Positions 1 through 12,518 of a stretch of DNA of 64,000 nucleotides are shown here, piece after piece. Source of the stretch: Gigaspora margarita (Eukaryota; Glomeromycota; Glomeromycetes; Diversisporales; Gigasporaceae); assembly GCA_009809945.1 (NCBI GenBank), contig WTPW01002117.1, forward strand, positions 11,989 to 75,988. The letters run 5' to 3'. Positions within the stretch are counted from its first letter, which is position 1. Every line of letters begins with the position of its first letter. The notes below the pieces were generated by a model. The model saw nothing but the letters and a program-made list of their open reading frames with translations, did no database searches and was not told the DNA's origin. A program made the position numbers and the translations under genes.

Positions 1-689
1 TTCATCGAATTTGACTTGGTGGTTATTAAAATACCTTTGCTCAAAGTTTAGAAAAATTTAAATCTATTTTGTATTGATCTACAGACCTGTGACACGAATG
101 TAATGTCACAGGGTGTGACAAATACATTATTCCTTAAATAAATATTAAATAAACTCAATAAAATCAAATGTATCTAAATAAAAATTGAAGTAAATGCAAT
201 TTGAATCTTAAGGTAATCAATTAGTATATATACTTGTTCAAGTATACCATTTGCTATAAACAATTCCCTTATTTGGATTGAGATATTGAATCTTCATATC
301 CATTCGTATATATGAATACTATTTGAATATTCAAGTATACTATTCACTATAAACAATTTCTTTATTTAGATTAATAAGAACAATAATAAAAAGAAATAAT
401 AATATACAAATAAAGAAAAATTAAAAACAAATGAATAATAGATTCTTTGGATTACTTAAGCCTCTCAACTAGTTCATTCAATACCATTAACAGTTCATTC
501 AAAGCAATAAATACCACTAGACATCACTGAAGTTTTTATCTCTATCAACATTTTCTTAAACATCTTCAAACAAAAATTCTTTTTTTCAATCTTTTTTTTT
601 TTAACTTTACTTTTTTAAATTGTCACTTTTCTCTAAATTTTTTCTTAAGAATGTCTAAACAATAAAACAACCTACCAAACATTCTGCTC
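1..689. other. AT-rich intergenic DNA with a satellite scrap
   Basis: No coding signal. Bases 1-60 match one arm of the palindromic satellite seen at 6455-6955 and 32504-34031 (TTTGCTCAAAGTTTAGAAAAA type). A loose direct repeat built on TTCAAGTATAC(C/T)ATT lies at about 236-265 and 328-360. Long T runs at 585-605. Confidence 0.5.
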
Positions 690-2600
690 GATTGCTACAA
701 TGCACAAACAAACCAGAATTAGAATCATTAGTCTATGATAAACTACAAGAACATCAATTATCTTTATTGTCTTAGCCTTTAGTATCTATTGAATTAAGTG
801 AACCACCCAAGTTCAGAAAGATGTGACACCTTCGATACAAGAAAATAATGTCAATACTAATCACTTACTTAGTGAACTAGTTGAAAGACATCCAAATTTT
901 TATTTATATGGAAGGCTAAGTCGAATGCTATCGAAGCTTCTGATATAAAATCAAAAGATTATGATTGTATTAAAGAAGGTAATTTAAACTTTTTTTTTTG
1001 CTATATTGTACATACTACTACTATTCTGTTTAATTCTAGAAAATTGACAACTTCGCAAAAAAGTTGATGATTTAGAAAGCAAGAACAGAAGCTTAGATGA
1101 AGAAATGGGTGCATTAATGCAAATTAATGAATTGTTTGATAAGGAATTAATAGTATTTTGAAATCAAATTAAGGAGTTAGAAATAAAACTAAAGATGGCA
1201 AATTAGGAAAAAGAAAAAGGTAGAGAAGATAAGCTGCCTGAACTGCCTGTAGAAGATTTTAATATTTCGAATAAAATTGAAGAATCATATTTCTATGTAG
1301 GTGAAGATGAAGAAAGAGATAAGGAAACTACTCAATTAAGGCAGGCTAGTAATAAAAAGACTGAGCATGAAAAAATGGTATCTGATAATGATGACTCTGA
1401 TTCCAAAGGGGCAAGAGTATGAATAATTTTAAGATTTTTTCATAAAATTTTTTGAATTACTTTTTGTTTTTTTTTTTTTTAATTTAGGATGAATTAAAGT
1501 CGATTTATAAAAATGTACCAAAAATGTATAAACTTAAAGTCGATCAGGTTTTTACAAGTAAAAATAACCAAAGAGTCTTAACTAAATTAATTTCTGAATT
1601 GGTAAAGTTAATAGCACCCAAGTTCACTCCTCTGCAGAGCCAGTTACAAAAGTGGTTAAAGATTTTGCATTGGCATCAAAGAGAATGTTTTTTAAAGAAA
1701 CAATCAGGCAAATTAGATGAGGATAATCGCTGATTGCATGTTAATAATAGGGTAACTGAGGTAATATTTTAATATATAATTTTTTATATACAGATCACTC
1801 TCATTATAGTGAACTCACGATATGTATAATAAAAGATTCAATATAATATAATAAAGAATTTTTTAGCATAATGACATTACTATAATGAGAGTATATACTT
1901 TTTTATAGTTTTTATATAGCTTTATTTTTAGAAAAAATTTGGCAATCAAAAAGTGCCAAATCACTTTTTGCTTAAAATGATAAATGAGTTCGAGGTTACA
2001 ATAAGAATAAGGTCCTTACTCTCCTTCTAAATACTGAAGGTCATTCTCTTAAAATAAGTGAAACTGATGAAGACAGTCAGGAGAAAAAGCGAAAAATCAT
2101 TGTTTATAATTATTCATGGCATCCATTAGAGGTATTTATATATTCAAAACTTTGATATTTTATTATATTATTATATTTATCAAATTTGAGTTCAATACCT
2201 TATAATATTATATTTTTATCTTGTCTTTTAACTTTTATTTGTAGCTTAAAGAACTTCTGCATCATACATTTGATGAACATTCTAAATTAGAATTGGGATC
2301 AAGCTGAAGCTGACCCCGAAATTATGATGATTCAAGATTTTTTTACATTGTTAGTCATTATAAAGATAGTCCAAGTAGGGTGTATATTACTTCTGAATCC
2401 AAAGATGAGAAAGTATCTAAAACAAGCTCAAAATGAAGGTGAGTAACTGATTATGATAGGTCTATAATGTATAGTAGAAATAGTGAGCTTGAAACTAGTA
2501 AATCATTAACAATTGGTATGATTCAGGGTGCTCTAAGTGATGATAGTGATAATAATGATAATATAAATAAGGAAGATAGTAATTATAGTCAATAGAATTA
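690..2600 (+). pseudogene. Decayed multi-exon gene of a repetitive fungal family, function unknown
   Basis: Several reading segments line up as exons of one former gene. A charged, coiled-coil-like stretch (about 1050-1415; LDEEMGALMQINELFDKEL, then an acidic tail) is followed by a GT-AG intron at about 1416-1488, then a basic exon containing KLISELVKLIAPKF and KQSGKLDEDNR (1489-1732), a segment with LLLNTEGHSLKISETDEDSQ (about 2005-2130), another intron, and a final exon with HTFDEHSKLELG, FFYIVSHYKDSPSRVYITSES and SRNSELETSKSLTIGMI (2245-2600). In-frame TGA and TAG codons and frame changes break it. Several TGAs sit where Arg is plausible in an Arg/Ser-rich context, consistent with CGA-to-TGA decay. 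The layout resembles a hypothetical-protein family I associate with Rhizophagus; this is memory, not a search. No function can be assigned. Confidence 0.55.
1787..1898. mobile_element. Small TIR element (MITE) inside the pseudogene
   Basis: Ends are inverted copies built on CTCTCATTATAGT (left) and ACTATAATGAGAG (right), about 112 bp apart, each next to TATATA. Size and TA-rich ends fit a Tc1/mariner-type MITE. It lies between two pseudogene segments, probably in a former intron. Confidence 0.45.
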
Positions 2601-2712
2601 TAAGGAGTTTCTTAATATTTGTGTTTTTTTTTTGTTTCATAATTTTTTTTTTGAATAAATGTATAGTTTTGTAGTTTATTGTTATGTAGTAAAATCTACA
2701 ATATGGGTAGCA

Positions 2713-3048
2713 ATTATTTCACTGACAATCACTTTACAGACCCTCTATTTTACCAACAAATTATTTACTGACAAGTTTATTTTACCAACAGTACATTTTA
2801 CCAAAGCTCATTTCACTAACAAAGTAATTCTGGTTATTGTCATTAGGGTTAGGGTAGGGTTAGAGTAGAGTCAGAGTAAAATTAGGGTTAAAGTTAGTGT
2901 ACTTTATAGAAAAAAACTTGTTGATGAAATGAGCTTTGATGAAATGTACTATCAGTAAAATGAACTTGTTGGTAAATAATTTGTTGGTATCTGTGAAGTA
3001 ATTGTTGGTAAAATAGGGTATCTGTAAAGTAATTGTCAGTAAAATAAT
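2713..3048. mobile_element. Foldback element, 'TTTCACTGACAA' family, copy 1
   Basis: The whole 336 bp is a hairpin: ATTATTTCACTGACAATCAC at the left is matched by GTAATTGTCAGTAAAATAAT at the right. Each arm is a chain of short repeats of the type TTTTACCAACAA / ATTTACTGACAAG. The loop carries TTAGGGTTAGGGTAGGGTTA, a telomere-like tract. The same design recurs at 27366-27704 and 46604-46863. No coding capacity. Confidence 0.65.
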
Positions 3049-3618
3049 ACAGACCCCTTCAATATCAGATATATAGTATTATTTTAAATAGATTATGTCA
3101 AACTCTAAATTAGCTTTAAAAAAAAGATGTCCATAATTAGTTAGACTTACTTTATATATTTATATTGCAATAGTAAATATTATATAATTGTATAAAAAAT
3201 AAAAAAATAAAAATGCACTTACTTTATATGTTTATATTGTCATTGTCAATTGTTCATTATTATATATAATATATAAACAAGTGAATTGCGTCTTCGTATA
3301 CAAGAAAAAAATAAAAAATACCTACTCCAAGGTCATAGATATTATTTGATGTTTAATATTAATTTAAGCCATATATTACACCAAAGCAAGAATTTTTAAT
3401 ATTCAAGTTTTTAATAGTGCTTAAGGGAGAAATAAATTTTATTCTAAAAAACAGATAGAATAATTCAATATATTAAAAAAATATACACACTTTATTGCAC
3501 CAGAACAAAAAAGAAAAGATTATCCAAAGATAACAAAAAATTAACAATCAAATAGGTGTGAAAAATAAAATAATATTTTAGTTTTTTTTATAACACAATA
3601 ACTACATCACAATCATTA
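3049..3618. other. AT-rich spacer without recognised content
   Basis: Poly-A/T-rich sequence with scattered stops in all frames. I see no gene, RNA or clear repeat. It ends in the TTA target site of the next element. Confidence 0.5.
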
Positions 3619-4150
3619 GGGGGCATCCATAAATAAAAACGTTATGTACCCCTACATAGTAGCTCTTGACCCCCCTACTATATAAAAAAATTTTTAAAAA
3701 TCCATATGTTTATATATAAAATTTTACAAAAACTTGAATATATAATGACCCAGTGATCAGATTTGGATGATTTTAGTACCATTCGATTCGTCTCTATGAG
3801 ACAAATCCAATGGTACCAAAATCATTTCATTTAGACTACTGGATCACGATTTATTAACGAAATACTATTGATTTTATAGTAAATTTATAAGAAAACATAA
3901 TAACCAATAGTATTCGTTAATAAAACGTGATCCAGTGAACAAAATCAAATAATATTGGTACCATTCGAATCCTCTCCTCGAGAAGGTTCGAATGGTACCA
4001 AAAATCATCCAATTTGAACCACTGGTTCAAGTTTTAGACAAATTTTTATAAAAAAATTGCATTATGTTGGGGGGACCCCCTTACATATTGGAAAATCATT
4101 ATATTTTGGGGGACCCCCCCTCAAGCATAACATTATTTATGGATGCCCCC
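3619..4150. mobile_element. PIF/Harbinger-type MITE, copy 1
   Basis: Terminal inverted repeats GGGGGCATCCATAAATAA (left) and TTATTTATGGATGCCCCC (right) are flanked by direct TTA at 3616-3618 and 4151-4153. A 3-bp TTA/TAA TSD with G-rich ends is the hallmark of PIF/Harbinger. The 532-bp interior has no transposase; it is made of several smaller palindromes, including two hairpins (3746-3850, 3935-4030) centred on GTCTC/GAGAC and CTCGAG that carry the shared box described in the findings. A reverse-oriented partial copy lies at 55724-56181. Confidence 0.75.
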
Positions 4151-4468
4151 TTATTAACTTGAAAAGCTATTGCATGATTTTTTCTCTTTTTATGATCCAC
4201 TTAACAAATATATTATTAGGTTATAATCATATCAAGATATTTATATGGGGAAGAAAATTAAATGTAAAAATAAGCATATAGTATACCAAAAATCCAGATT
4301 AGCAGGCCAACTATTATATTAATCAATTTGTTACTTAATTTTGAGAGGGACTTGAAAGATGGAAAGATAATATTAAACAAAAATTTAACTTTTTCAAATG
4401 GCTTACTATTTCGGACTAATAAACAAGAAACACTAAGATTTAAATTTTTTAATTCTTAGTTTAAGCTC

Positions 4469-4855
4469 TTGGATTATAAAACACTCAGTCTTAGTAGACA
4501 AGTTTTAGAAACAGCTGTTTCTAAATATAACATGGTAATGTATGAAGATTTAATAGGAATAGCTTTTATATTTGATCAATGTTGTTACAATACTATATAC
4601 AAATATTTAACTGAAATTAGACATATGTCTAATAAAATTGTGGTGCAATTTTATTATGTCCAATTGTTCTAATATGCCAATATTATTTGATGGATGTAAA
4701 TGTTAACAATAAACAGTTATTAAAAGTAAACCCCTTTAGAAGAAAGATAATACGTATAGAAAGTTACAGAAAAACAAATGAATTAATTGTTAAATTAATA
4801 AATATGAATATTAAGGTCTTCCCAATTATTACAAATAGTTGTAGCAGCTAGGTAT
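4469..4855 (+). pseudogene. Possible remnant of an unknown repeat-family ORF
   Basis: A 67-codon reading frame (starts MDYKTLSLSRQVLETAVSKY) contains a hydrophobic/aromatic stretch FIFDQCCYNTIYKYL; after a stop and frame change a second segment reads KQLLKVNPFRRKIIRIESY and ends near 4851. Composition is more protein-like than the surroundings, but I do not recognise the family. The stretch up to 5200 has further short frames without family resemblance. It may be chance. Confidence 0.25.
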
Positions 4856-5205
4856 TTTTTATATACTGTATATTAAAAATAATCTATTTATTTCTTATTA
4901 ATTTTTTTTAGTTGATGGTTTAGTCACTTATTCAAACTAATTTATTAGTGAGTATATTAATAATTTATTAATTAAAGTATTTGCAATAAGCTATACTTCT
5001 ATGTATTAATATCTTATCTGTGCTAATTTAGTCGATAGGTCAACTGATAAACAATTAAATAAGATTGAAAACCAAGTAGGTAGTGCTTTGTACTATATTG
5101 CACTAGCTTTCATTATAAATAAAGATAGCAAATATATGATATACTAAACTTTTACGTACAACAGAAATTTTTTACAAAATCAAATACGAAAGCTGTACTA
5201 TGTTG

Positions 5206-5373
5206 CATAAAATAATGCCCATGGGTATTATTTTGAGACACAAGTTTGAGGTGAGCTAATAATTAACTTTGTCAAAGACTTTTAATAAAGAATTATGATT
5301 TGCGCTCAGCTAAATTAATTATTAGTTTATCTCAAACTCAAGTGCTGAAATAATGCCCATGAGCATTATTTCA
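5206..5373. mobile_element. Palindromic MITE
   Basis: Left arm AAATAATGCCCATGGGTATT...CACAAGTTTGAG is mirrored by CTCAAACTCAAGTGCTG...AATGCCCATGAGCATTATTT. Arms are about 60 nt around a 50-nt loop. The outer motif is itself a small palindrome (AATGCCCATGGGTATT). No coding capacity. Confidence 0.6.
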
Positions 5374-6454
5374 CACAAATACAGTAATAATATTATCTAA
5401 GAAAAAATTCTAGACATATTAAAATCTTATATTGAAGTTTATCCAGTAAAGATCATATATCAGCAATAATTGTTATGTGCTAGACATTATAAAAATTTAA
5501 CTGCAGAGAATTTTCCAATACATTTATTTATAGTAGATCATGAAATCATGTTTTTCTGTTTCTAATAACCTAAAAACAAAAATTTCTTTCAATCATTATC
5601 ACAAAAATCACAGATCACAAAGCGCAATAATACAATTAGAGAGTATTGAATTTTTTTATTAACACATAGAAATTACAATTTAGATTCTAAATACTCATAT
5701 AATCCTCAAATGATCAATGAATAATAAATGACTGAACGAAAATAACTGAGTAGATATTACCACTATATCACCCAAAATCAACAATGCATTCTTAACTAGT
5801 ATTCGTATAATAAGTAAAATTATAGAAAAATATTTTTTTGTAACATTTTCTAATAGGTTTAACATTAATTTTAAAGTAGTTTAGATGGGACCGATTAGGG
5901 AACAAATAGTGTGAAGAAATTTTAGCTAATTGGTCCCATTTAAATTACTCAAAAACTGATACAAAAACTGATAACATCCTATTAACAATTTTACTTATCA
6001 GACCTTTTATCAATGATTTTTTCTTGATGCTATTAAAATATTTAATCAGGTAAGTCACTAAAAAAATTGTATTACTGTCTATTTAAGTCATATATCGATG
6101 CAATGATAATATAAGGATATAATCATTCATTTTGATTTTAATATTGGAATTAGAATTTTTGAAATGAGCTATATTGTTTGTCAACTTCATTCAGTAAGTA
6201 TAATTATTTTTTATATACTTGTTATATTAGAAAAAAATACTAATTACATTGATGCTATGACTTTACGCAATGATGGGTTAGTATACAATTCAAACTGCTA
6301 TAAACTTTATTTTAGGTTAATTCTTCATTCAAGCCCTCAAATTTTATAATGCAACTTATTAGTAGGTGGGTTTTTCTTACATAATTAATTATTTTTTTTA
6401 GGCAGCTATTATTTATACTCCACCCCTGAAAATTAAAAATTTTTAATTTTTTAA
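5374..6454. other. AT-rich intergenic DNA with one short hairpin
   Basis: Only recognisable item: an imperfect hairpin at about 5873-5948 (AGTTTAGATGGGACCGATTAG against CTAATTGGTCCCATTTAAATT). A 61-codon frame at 6164-6349 has AT-driven composition (Ile/Tyr/Leu) and is not supported as a gene. Confidence 0.45.
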
Positions 6455-6955
6455 AGTTTAATGAAGATATTTCAACTTTTACCAAGTCAAATTCGATGAA
6501 TTGTTTTTCTTTATTTGAATTCTACGAATCTATAGAATTCAAATAAAAAAGTTCATTGAATTTTACTTGCTAGTAGTCGATATGCTTGCCCGAAGTTTTA
6601 AGAAAACTTAAACTTCTATTAAAAATAAAAGCTGCATCAAAATTTTTTGAGTGAATATATCTTGACAACTACTAAATCAAATTTAATAAAACATTTTTTA
6701 TTAAATTCTACAGAATAGTAGAATTCAAATAAAAAACTTCTTTGAATTTGTTGAGAAAACTCAAACTGTCTATCAGAATAGAGGCTGCACCTTTTTTTCA
6801 AACTTTAAGATATCTCAGCAATTCATTATGTCAAATTTAATAAACTTTTTTTTTACTTGAATTTTTAGCTTCGTAGAATTCAAATAAAAAAAAATTTTAT
6901 TAAATTTGACATGGTAGTTGTCAAGATATATTTGCTTAAACTTAAAAAAAAAACT
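6455..6955. repeat. Palindromic satellite, three units
   Basis: Three tandem units of about 165-175 bp. Each is a hairpin: TCAAATTYRATGAAC, a T-run and TTTGAATTCTA read into TAGAATTCAAATAAAA and back to TTYATTGAATTTGAC. Dyad centres lie near 6535, 6705 and 6870. Between hairpins sits a spacer reading AAACTTCTATTAAAAATAAAAGCTGCA. Same family as the seven-unit array at 32580-33970. Confidence 0.7.
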
Positions 6956-7999
6956 TAATTTATAGGATATAAATAACAACATTGGGTATGAATAACAGCT
7001 ATCATTTATTTATACAGTTTATTATTACTAAATAATTTAAATTATAAATAGGTATTATCTTTACCAATACACATATATCATTTCAAATTAATTTATGAAT
7101 CATAAGAGAGTCAGGTATCACAAAGAAACTAAAACATAATCCTGGATTCCTAATCTTAACACTATATCGAACAATTTGTCATTACTTTAATCTTCTCTTG
7201 AGTTACAAATTCAACTGTAATATGAGCTTACTTTTTTTTCTTTTTTTGTATAATTATTTTGAGTATTTCAACTGGAAACAGTTCCTCTTGTTATTATAGT
7301 ATTTAATTAAATGCTTTGTACTACTTTAACCTCCAATTTATAATTATCATCTTTTGATTTTTGCTGATAGCTTGTAATCGCAGAGCCTTTACTTAGCATT
7401 GGTCTGCCTATTAGCATTTATGCCCATATTACTTCATCAACTCATAGTATTTATACTATGTATCTGATTAAGATTTGTATTAGATCAATGTTTAATCTGA
7501 TGCAAAAATTAATTTAATGCCCAATATATATTATAATTTACCCTATATTATTTTATATCGACATTATTTTTTAAGTTAACCGGATATTAAGAATATCCTA
7601 ATTTAATCTGGGTAATCAATTTTTGGTTATACTGATAACCTAAAAGTTAATCAATTATAAAATTCTAGAGTACGACTACTATCAAAGATACATTATTTTG
7701 TAACTATATAGTAATAAATAAAATTAAAGGTTGGACCTGTGAACCCTTATCCGGATATCTGTACAGTTAACTGGATATCTAAGCATTATAAATGTCTCAC
7801 AGATAGTAACTATAATCCGTCAGGATAACCTCACAAGTATCACAAGAATTCGCAGGTATCTGTGGGTATATAGTATAACATATGATATCAAAGGAATTTT
7901 TAACTGATTAGAATAGGAAGGTAGCACAATAGTTATACTAGAACAGAGTATTTGGTTGGTTGGTATAATTATAGTTTGCATATTTAATATTTTCAGAAT
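6956..7999. other. AT-rich intergenic DNA
   Basis: No gene seen. The stretch 7570-7860 is slightly richer in GC and repeats CCGGATATC / AACTGGATATC / GTCAGGATAACC motifs, suggesting an old unrecognised repeat. Confidence 0.4.
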
Positions 8000-8230
8000 T
8001 AATTATTTATACTGAATGATAGTTAATTTATTAATTACTAAATAATAGCTAATTTATTAATTACTGAATTATTTTATACCAAATAATAACTGATTTAACA
8101 ATTACCAAATAATAACTGATTTAACAATTACTGAATTATTTTATATTGAATGATAACTGATTTATCAATTACTAAACTATTTTATACTGAATGTAATATG
8201 AATATTTGCTAATTTATTAATTGCTAAATT
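8000..8230. repeat. AT-rich tandem repeat
   Basis: Degenerate units of TAATAACTGATTTAACAATTACTGAATTATTTTATA, in short (~27 bp) and long (~50 bp) forms, five or more copies. Typical minisatellite; no coding capacity. Confidence 0.6.
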
Positions 8231-8749
8231 TTTTAATTTTGACCAGTGTCACAAACTAGTAATTTTAAAAAGATTATTGTCATTATTTTATTTATATATT
8301 TTTTTTGATTAAAAAGATCTTAAATATGAAAATTTCAAATTCTTACTCATTAATTATAATGACTCACCTAGTGATAATTTGCCTTGATTATGATTCTCAA
8401 CTTACTGAGAATATGCTCCCTCCTGTTATTGGCTTTTATTAAAAATAGTTTTGTATAGTAAATGTTGCATATAGTATTACAATTTCTCTTAATTTAAAAT
8501 TGATACATGTTGTTTAAAATTTATGTTGATTGAAATATCAATCTTTACTAAGCTCAAATCTACTATAGCATGGTAGACATTTGTTTTAATTGGTTAAAAA
8601 ATGTAAACAAGTAAACAATATGTATAATGCAGATCATTATATAAATTTAGATCCACTTTAAATCTATAGCAATCTTCCCAATAAGCAATATATAATATAC
8701 CAATATTATAATAATTAGCAAAACCATTTATAGCATGATAACTAGCAAC
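8231..8749. other. AT-rich spacer
   Basis: Contains GCCTTGATTATGATTCTCA and other unique-looking sequence but no supported gene. Confidence 0.35.
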
Positions 8750-9680
8750 TGGACTAGTAGTTAGTTTTAGGACTAGTAGCATAGTAGTTAGTTTCAGAAC
8801 AAGTAGTACAGTAGTTAGATTTGAGACAAGTAGCACAATAGTTAGTCAGGACAAGTAGCATGGTAATTAGATTTAAGACAAGTAGCATGTTAAATTCAGA
8901 ACAAGTAGTGCAGTAGTTAGATTCAGAATAAGTAGTACAGTAGTTATATTTGAAACAAGTAGCATAGTAAAGCTAGGTTTGGGACAAGTAGCATAATAGA
9001 GTTAGATGCAGAACAAATAGCACAGTAGAAGTAGATTTAGGACAAGCAGTATGGTAGAATTAGATTTGGCACAGTAGAATTAGATTTGGAACAAGTAGTA
9101 TTGTAGAACAATTAGATTTGGAACAAGTAGCATGGTGGAATTAGATTTAAAACAAGTAGTACAATAGAATTAGATTTGGGACAAGTAGTACAGTAGAATT
9201 AGATTTAGGATAAATAGTACAATAGAATTAGATTTGAGATAAATAGCATAGCAGAATTAGATTTGGAACAAGGACAAGTAGGACAGTAGAATTAGATTCA
9301 GGACAAATAGCACCGTAGAATTAGATTTGGAACAAGTGGCACAGTAGAATTAGATTCAGAATAAGTAGTACAATAGAATTAGATTTGGAACAAGTAGTAT
9401 AGTAGAATTAAATTCAGGATAAGTAGTACAATAGAATTAGATTCGAGCATGGCAGAATTAGATTCGCATGGTATAATAGAGTTGGGTTCAGGACAGGTAG
9501 CATGGTAGAGTTAGATTTGGGATAGGTAATATAGTAGAGTTAGATTTGGGACAAGTAACTTAGTATGGTTAAATTTGAGTCAGAACAGGTAGCATGGTAG
9601 AGTTAGATTTGGGATTTATGGAAAGGTAGTTTAGTAATATAAATTAGATTTGGAATTAGTAGTACAGTAGTTAGATTCAG
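8750..9680 (+). repeat. Minisatellite, left arm of an inverted pair
   Basis: About 30 degenerate copies of a ~27-32 bp unit of the form AATTAGATTTGGGACAAG / TAGCACAGTAG. Variation is mostly single substitutions and small indels. The complementary motif forms the arrays at 10330-10890, 11271-11373 and 12519-12710, so together they make a large foldback. Confidence 0.8.
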
Positions 9681-10329
9681 AATATAGTATAATAGGATAA
9701 CATAATAAATAAATAAATTATAAAATTAATAATAAGTTTTGTACAGTTTTTATTTATTGAATTCATTAATATTATAGTATTATTAGTTATATATAGTATT
9801 TATTTTATATCTATTTCATATTTATTCATATTTATTTACATAATGCGCAAACCATATTATATCACAAATATCATTAACAAATATCTGTTTTGCAATCTAA
9901 TACTAATTTAAATGCTAATTTAACTTGTTATATAACACTAATCTAACCCTAATCTCCATGATCCGCATAACTATTTTAGCATGACTCTAACTCTTATACT
10001 CTATTTAACTTAACCTCTAGCTAGACTAGTGATGCAGTAAAATCATTCCAATGATTGCCATAACTAGTTATAACATAAGCTTTGTATGATTCTACCTCAT
10101 GAACATAGTTAACAATTCTTTATTATATAACTTGAATGTAGATTGTTATGATCATTTGATTACTATATTCAATCCAAATAAATTCAAATTTAACCATCAC
10201 TTCTTTCTACTATGTTCCTTGTATAATAATTATCAGCAAGTTATTTTTATGTAAAGCTATGTGCATCACTAAGCTAGACCCATATAATTATCTAATTATG
10301 ATCCTAATTCTTATACTATTCCTGCACTA
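9681..10329. other. Loop between the inverted minisatellite arms
   Basis: AT-rich unique-looking sequence with TCTAACYCTAATC-type short repeats near 9940-10020. No gene seen. Confidence 0.4.
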
Positions 10330-10890
10330 CTATCTAACTCTATTTTTGTCACTAAATCTGCTCTATATTCTAATTCTATTCTAACTCTTTAATTTAAAAC
10401 TCTATTATGCTACATCTCAAATCTAACTATTGTACTAGATCCTAAATCTGACTATTGAAATATAACCAAATCTAACTATCGTACTAGATTCAAATCTATC
10501 TATTGTACTGGATCCTAAATCTGACTATTGTAATATAACCAAATCTAACTATCATACTATATTCAAATCTTTCTATTGTGCTACACCTGAATCTAACTAT
10601 CGTATTATGTCCCAAATTTAACTACATACTATGTTCTAAATCTAACTATTGTGCTATGTCCTGAATCTAGCTATCATGCTATTGTAAGTTCTAAATATAA
10701 CTATTATACTACATCTCTATCATGCTATATCCTGATCATATTATTGTTGCTATGCTTGAATCTAAGTATCATGCTATATCTGAATCTAACTATTGAATTA
10801 TGTTCGAATCTATATTGTACTATATTCAAATTTAACTATTATACTATACCTAAATTTAACTATCCTGCTATATCCAAATCTAACTATTGT
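10330..10890 (-). repeat. Minisatellite, right arm (reverse complement of 8750-9680)
   Basis: Units such as CTAACTATTGTGCTATGTCC and TGAATCTAACTAT, 28-40 bp, are the reverse complement of the left array motif. A 110-codon frame at 10651-10983 is an artefact of this repeat (Tyr/Asn/Leu/Ser-rich periodic translation). Confidence 0.75.
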
Positions 10891-11270
10891 CATGGTGATG
10901 AGCAATATGCGGCAAACTGTAAATGGCCATGTCATGAGGACCTAAGTAGATTACTAGCCCATCTTGTAATAGAGTTGTACTGACAGTTTACAAGATGAAC
11001 TTAATGTTGTAGTACATGAACTTGGAGAAAGAGGAAGATATATACAGCGAATAATGACGTGATGAATCTTGAAAATATGGTCAAATGATAAGAAGTGTAT
11101 TCGATTATGAAAAAATATTATTGGTGAAAACAATAGTTATAGTGGATTTGGTGATATTGATGGAGTTGAATAAATTATGTGTAAGAAGTTGAAAACTTCG
11201 AGAACAAAGTTTCTGGTGATCTAGCTCATGTCATAGTGATAATGCGGCATACTGTAAATAGCTGTGACAC
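10891..11270. other. Insert flanked by a direct repeat
   Basis: Segment of ~340 bp bounded by near-identical copies of GATGAGCAATATGCGGCA...ACTGTAAATGGC (about 10899-10930) and GATAATGCGGCA...ACTGTAAATAGC (about 11237-11265). It interrupts the minisatellite. The interior is GA-rich (GAAAGAGGAAGATATATACA) with no clear ORF; its nature is unknown. Confidence 0.45.
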
Positions 11271-11373
11271 TATCATGCTATATCTGAATCTAACTAATAT
11301 AATATATACTATTTCCTGAATCTAATTATTGTATTATACCTACTATTGTACTATGTCTATCTAACTTTTGTAG
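11271..11373 (-). repeat. Minisatellite fragment
   Basis: Three or four further units of the right-arm motif (GAATCTAACTA, TGTACTATGTC). The array resumes at 12519 after two elements inserted one beside the other. Confidence 0.6.
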
Positions 11374-11632
11374 CATGTTTATACATGTTGGCAAAATCCC
11401 AAATACTATAGTTTGGGATTTGTCTACGCCCAAATCTCAAATATATCCCAAATTAATTTCTGAAAAACTTTACTAATAATCTTTGTTTAAACAAATAGTA
11501 GATATTTTTATTAGTACAGATAATATATTTGCAAAATTTTAAGACAAATTTTTTGATTGAATCTTTTACAAATAGCAATTGATTTTTTTGAATTTGGGAT
11601 TTGTCCGTATTTTGCCAGCATGTATAGGCATG
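11374..11632. mobile_element. TIR element of 259 bp
   Basis: Left end CATGTTTATACATGTTGGCA then AAATCCCAAAT; right end is the inverse: ATTTGGGATTTGTCC...TTTTGCCAGCATGTATA then GGCATG. Inner sequence repeats CCCAAA/TTTGGG in both orientations. It sits within the minisatellite unit (TAG|CATG...CATG|TCC), so the CATG may be a TSD or part of the TIR. Confidence 0.65.
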
Positions 11633-11639
11633 TCCTATT

Positions 11640-12518
11640 GGGGTGTGCGGCGCACTATGTAAATCAAAATTATGTATGGTATCATATAAAAATCTATTAT
11701 CAAAGATTTTTTTAAGTTTTTGTGTAACCATGATGATCACCTATTACAGTAATTTATTAATTACAATGCCGCTACAACTATTGCTACGCTAATACAGTTA
11801 AAAATAATTAATATTGATGTAAAAATGACATTTTAATTTAATAAATTATTGAAAACATTTGAGGTGACTTCAGGCCCAAATTGCTGTAAATTTAGTTCTT
11901 GAAGTGGTATTTTTTGCCGATTCACTTGCATTTTTTTCAACCTTTCCAATAAATTTTCTTTTTTTGATGTTTATTAAAACGTGCATTTTTTAAGTGAAAT
12001 CGCTGTTTATTTGACCTATATATACCCATGTTTCTTGGATTTAATTAGATGCACAGCTTTAACGGCACATAATTCCAATATGAAATTTTGAGAAGATTAA
12101 TAGCAAGTTTCANAGAACTGAACTATAGAANGAAATTTGCATTTTAATAAAGGAAAAATTTACCAATTCATTTAAAAATTCGCTCAGCAAACCAAATAAA
12201 GTATAAAATTAAAATCGTTTTGAGAAAAAAAAATTTCCCATAAATATTTTAAAAAAAAAAGATTCTATAACTTTATAGTCGAAATAAGAAAGAGTCGATT
12301 TATATTGAAATTTCNGGCAGAAAAGAAAAATTGCAGTNGGTTTATCTAAAAAAATGTGACCTAGCTTTATATATAAGTTTTATATATAAAAATACTTATC
12401 GATCATTATGTATATTAGTTTATAGTTTATCAATTGACAATCACTTAAAAATCTGTCATAATAGACTTCACTATGATACCACATATAGTTTTGATTTACT
12501 TAGTGCACCGCACACCCC
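11640..12518. mobile_element. TIR element of about 880 bp
   Basis: Left end GGGGTGTGCGGCGCACTATG then TAAATCAAAATTATGTATGG; right end is its inverse, ending TTAGTGCACCGCACACCCC. The TIR extends about 80 bp. Flanks share TGTCC (11631-11635 and 12521-12525), a possible TSD lying in the minisatellite unit. The interior is coding-poor and contains several ambiguous bases (N). Family not identified; no transposase seen. Confidence 0.65.

Noticed and set aside
10651..10983. 110-codon open frame, plus strand
   Set aside because: It reads through the ~30-bp minisatellite; the periodic Tyr/Asn/Ser/Leu translation is a repeat artefact.
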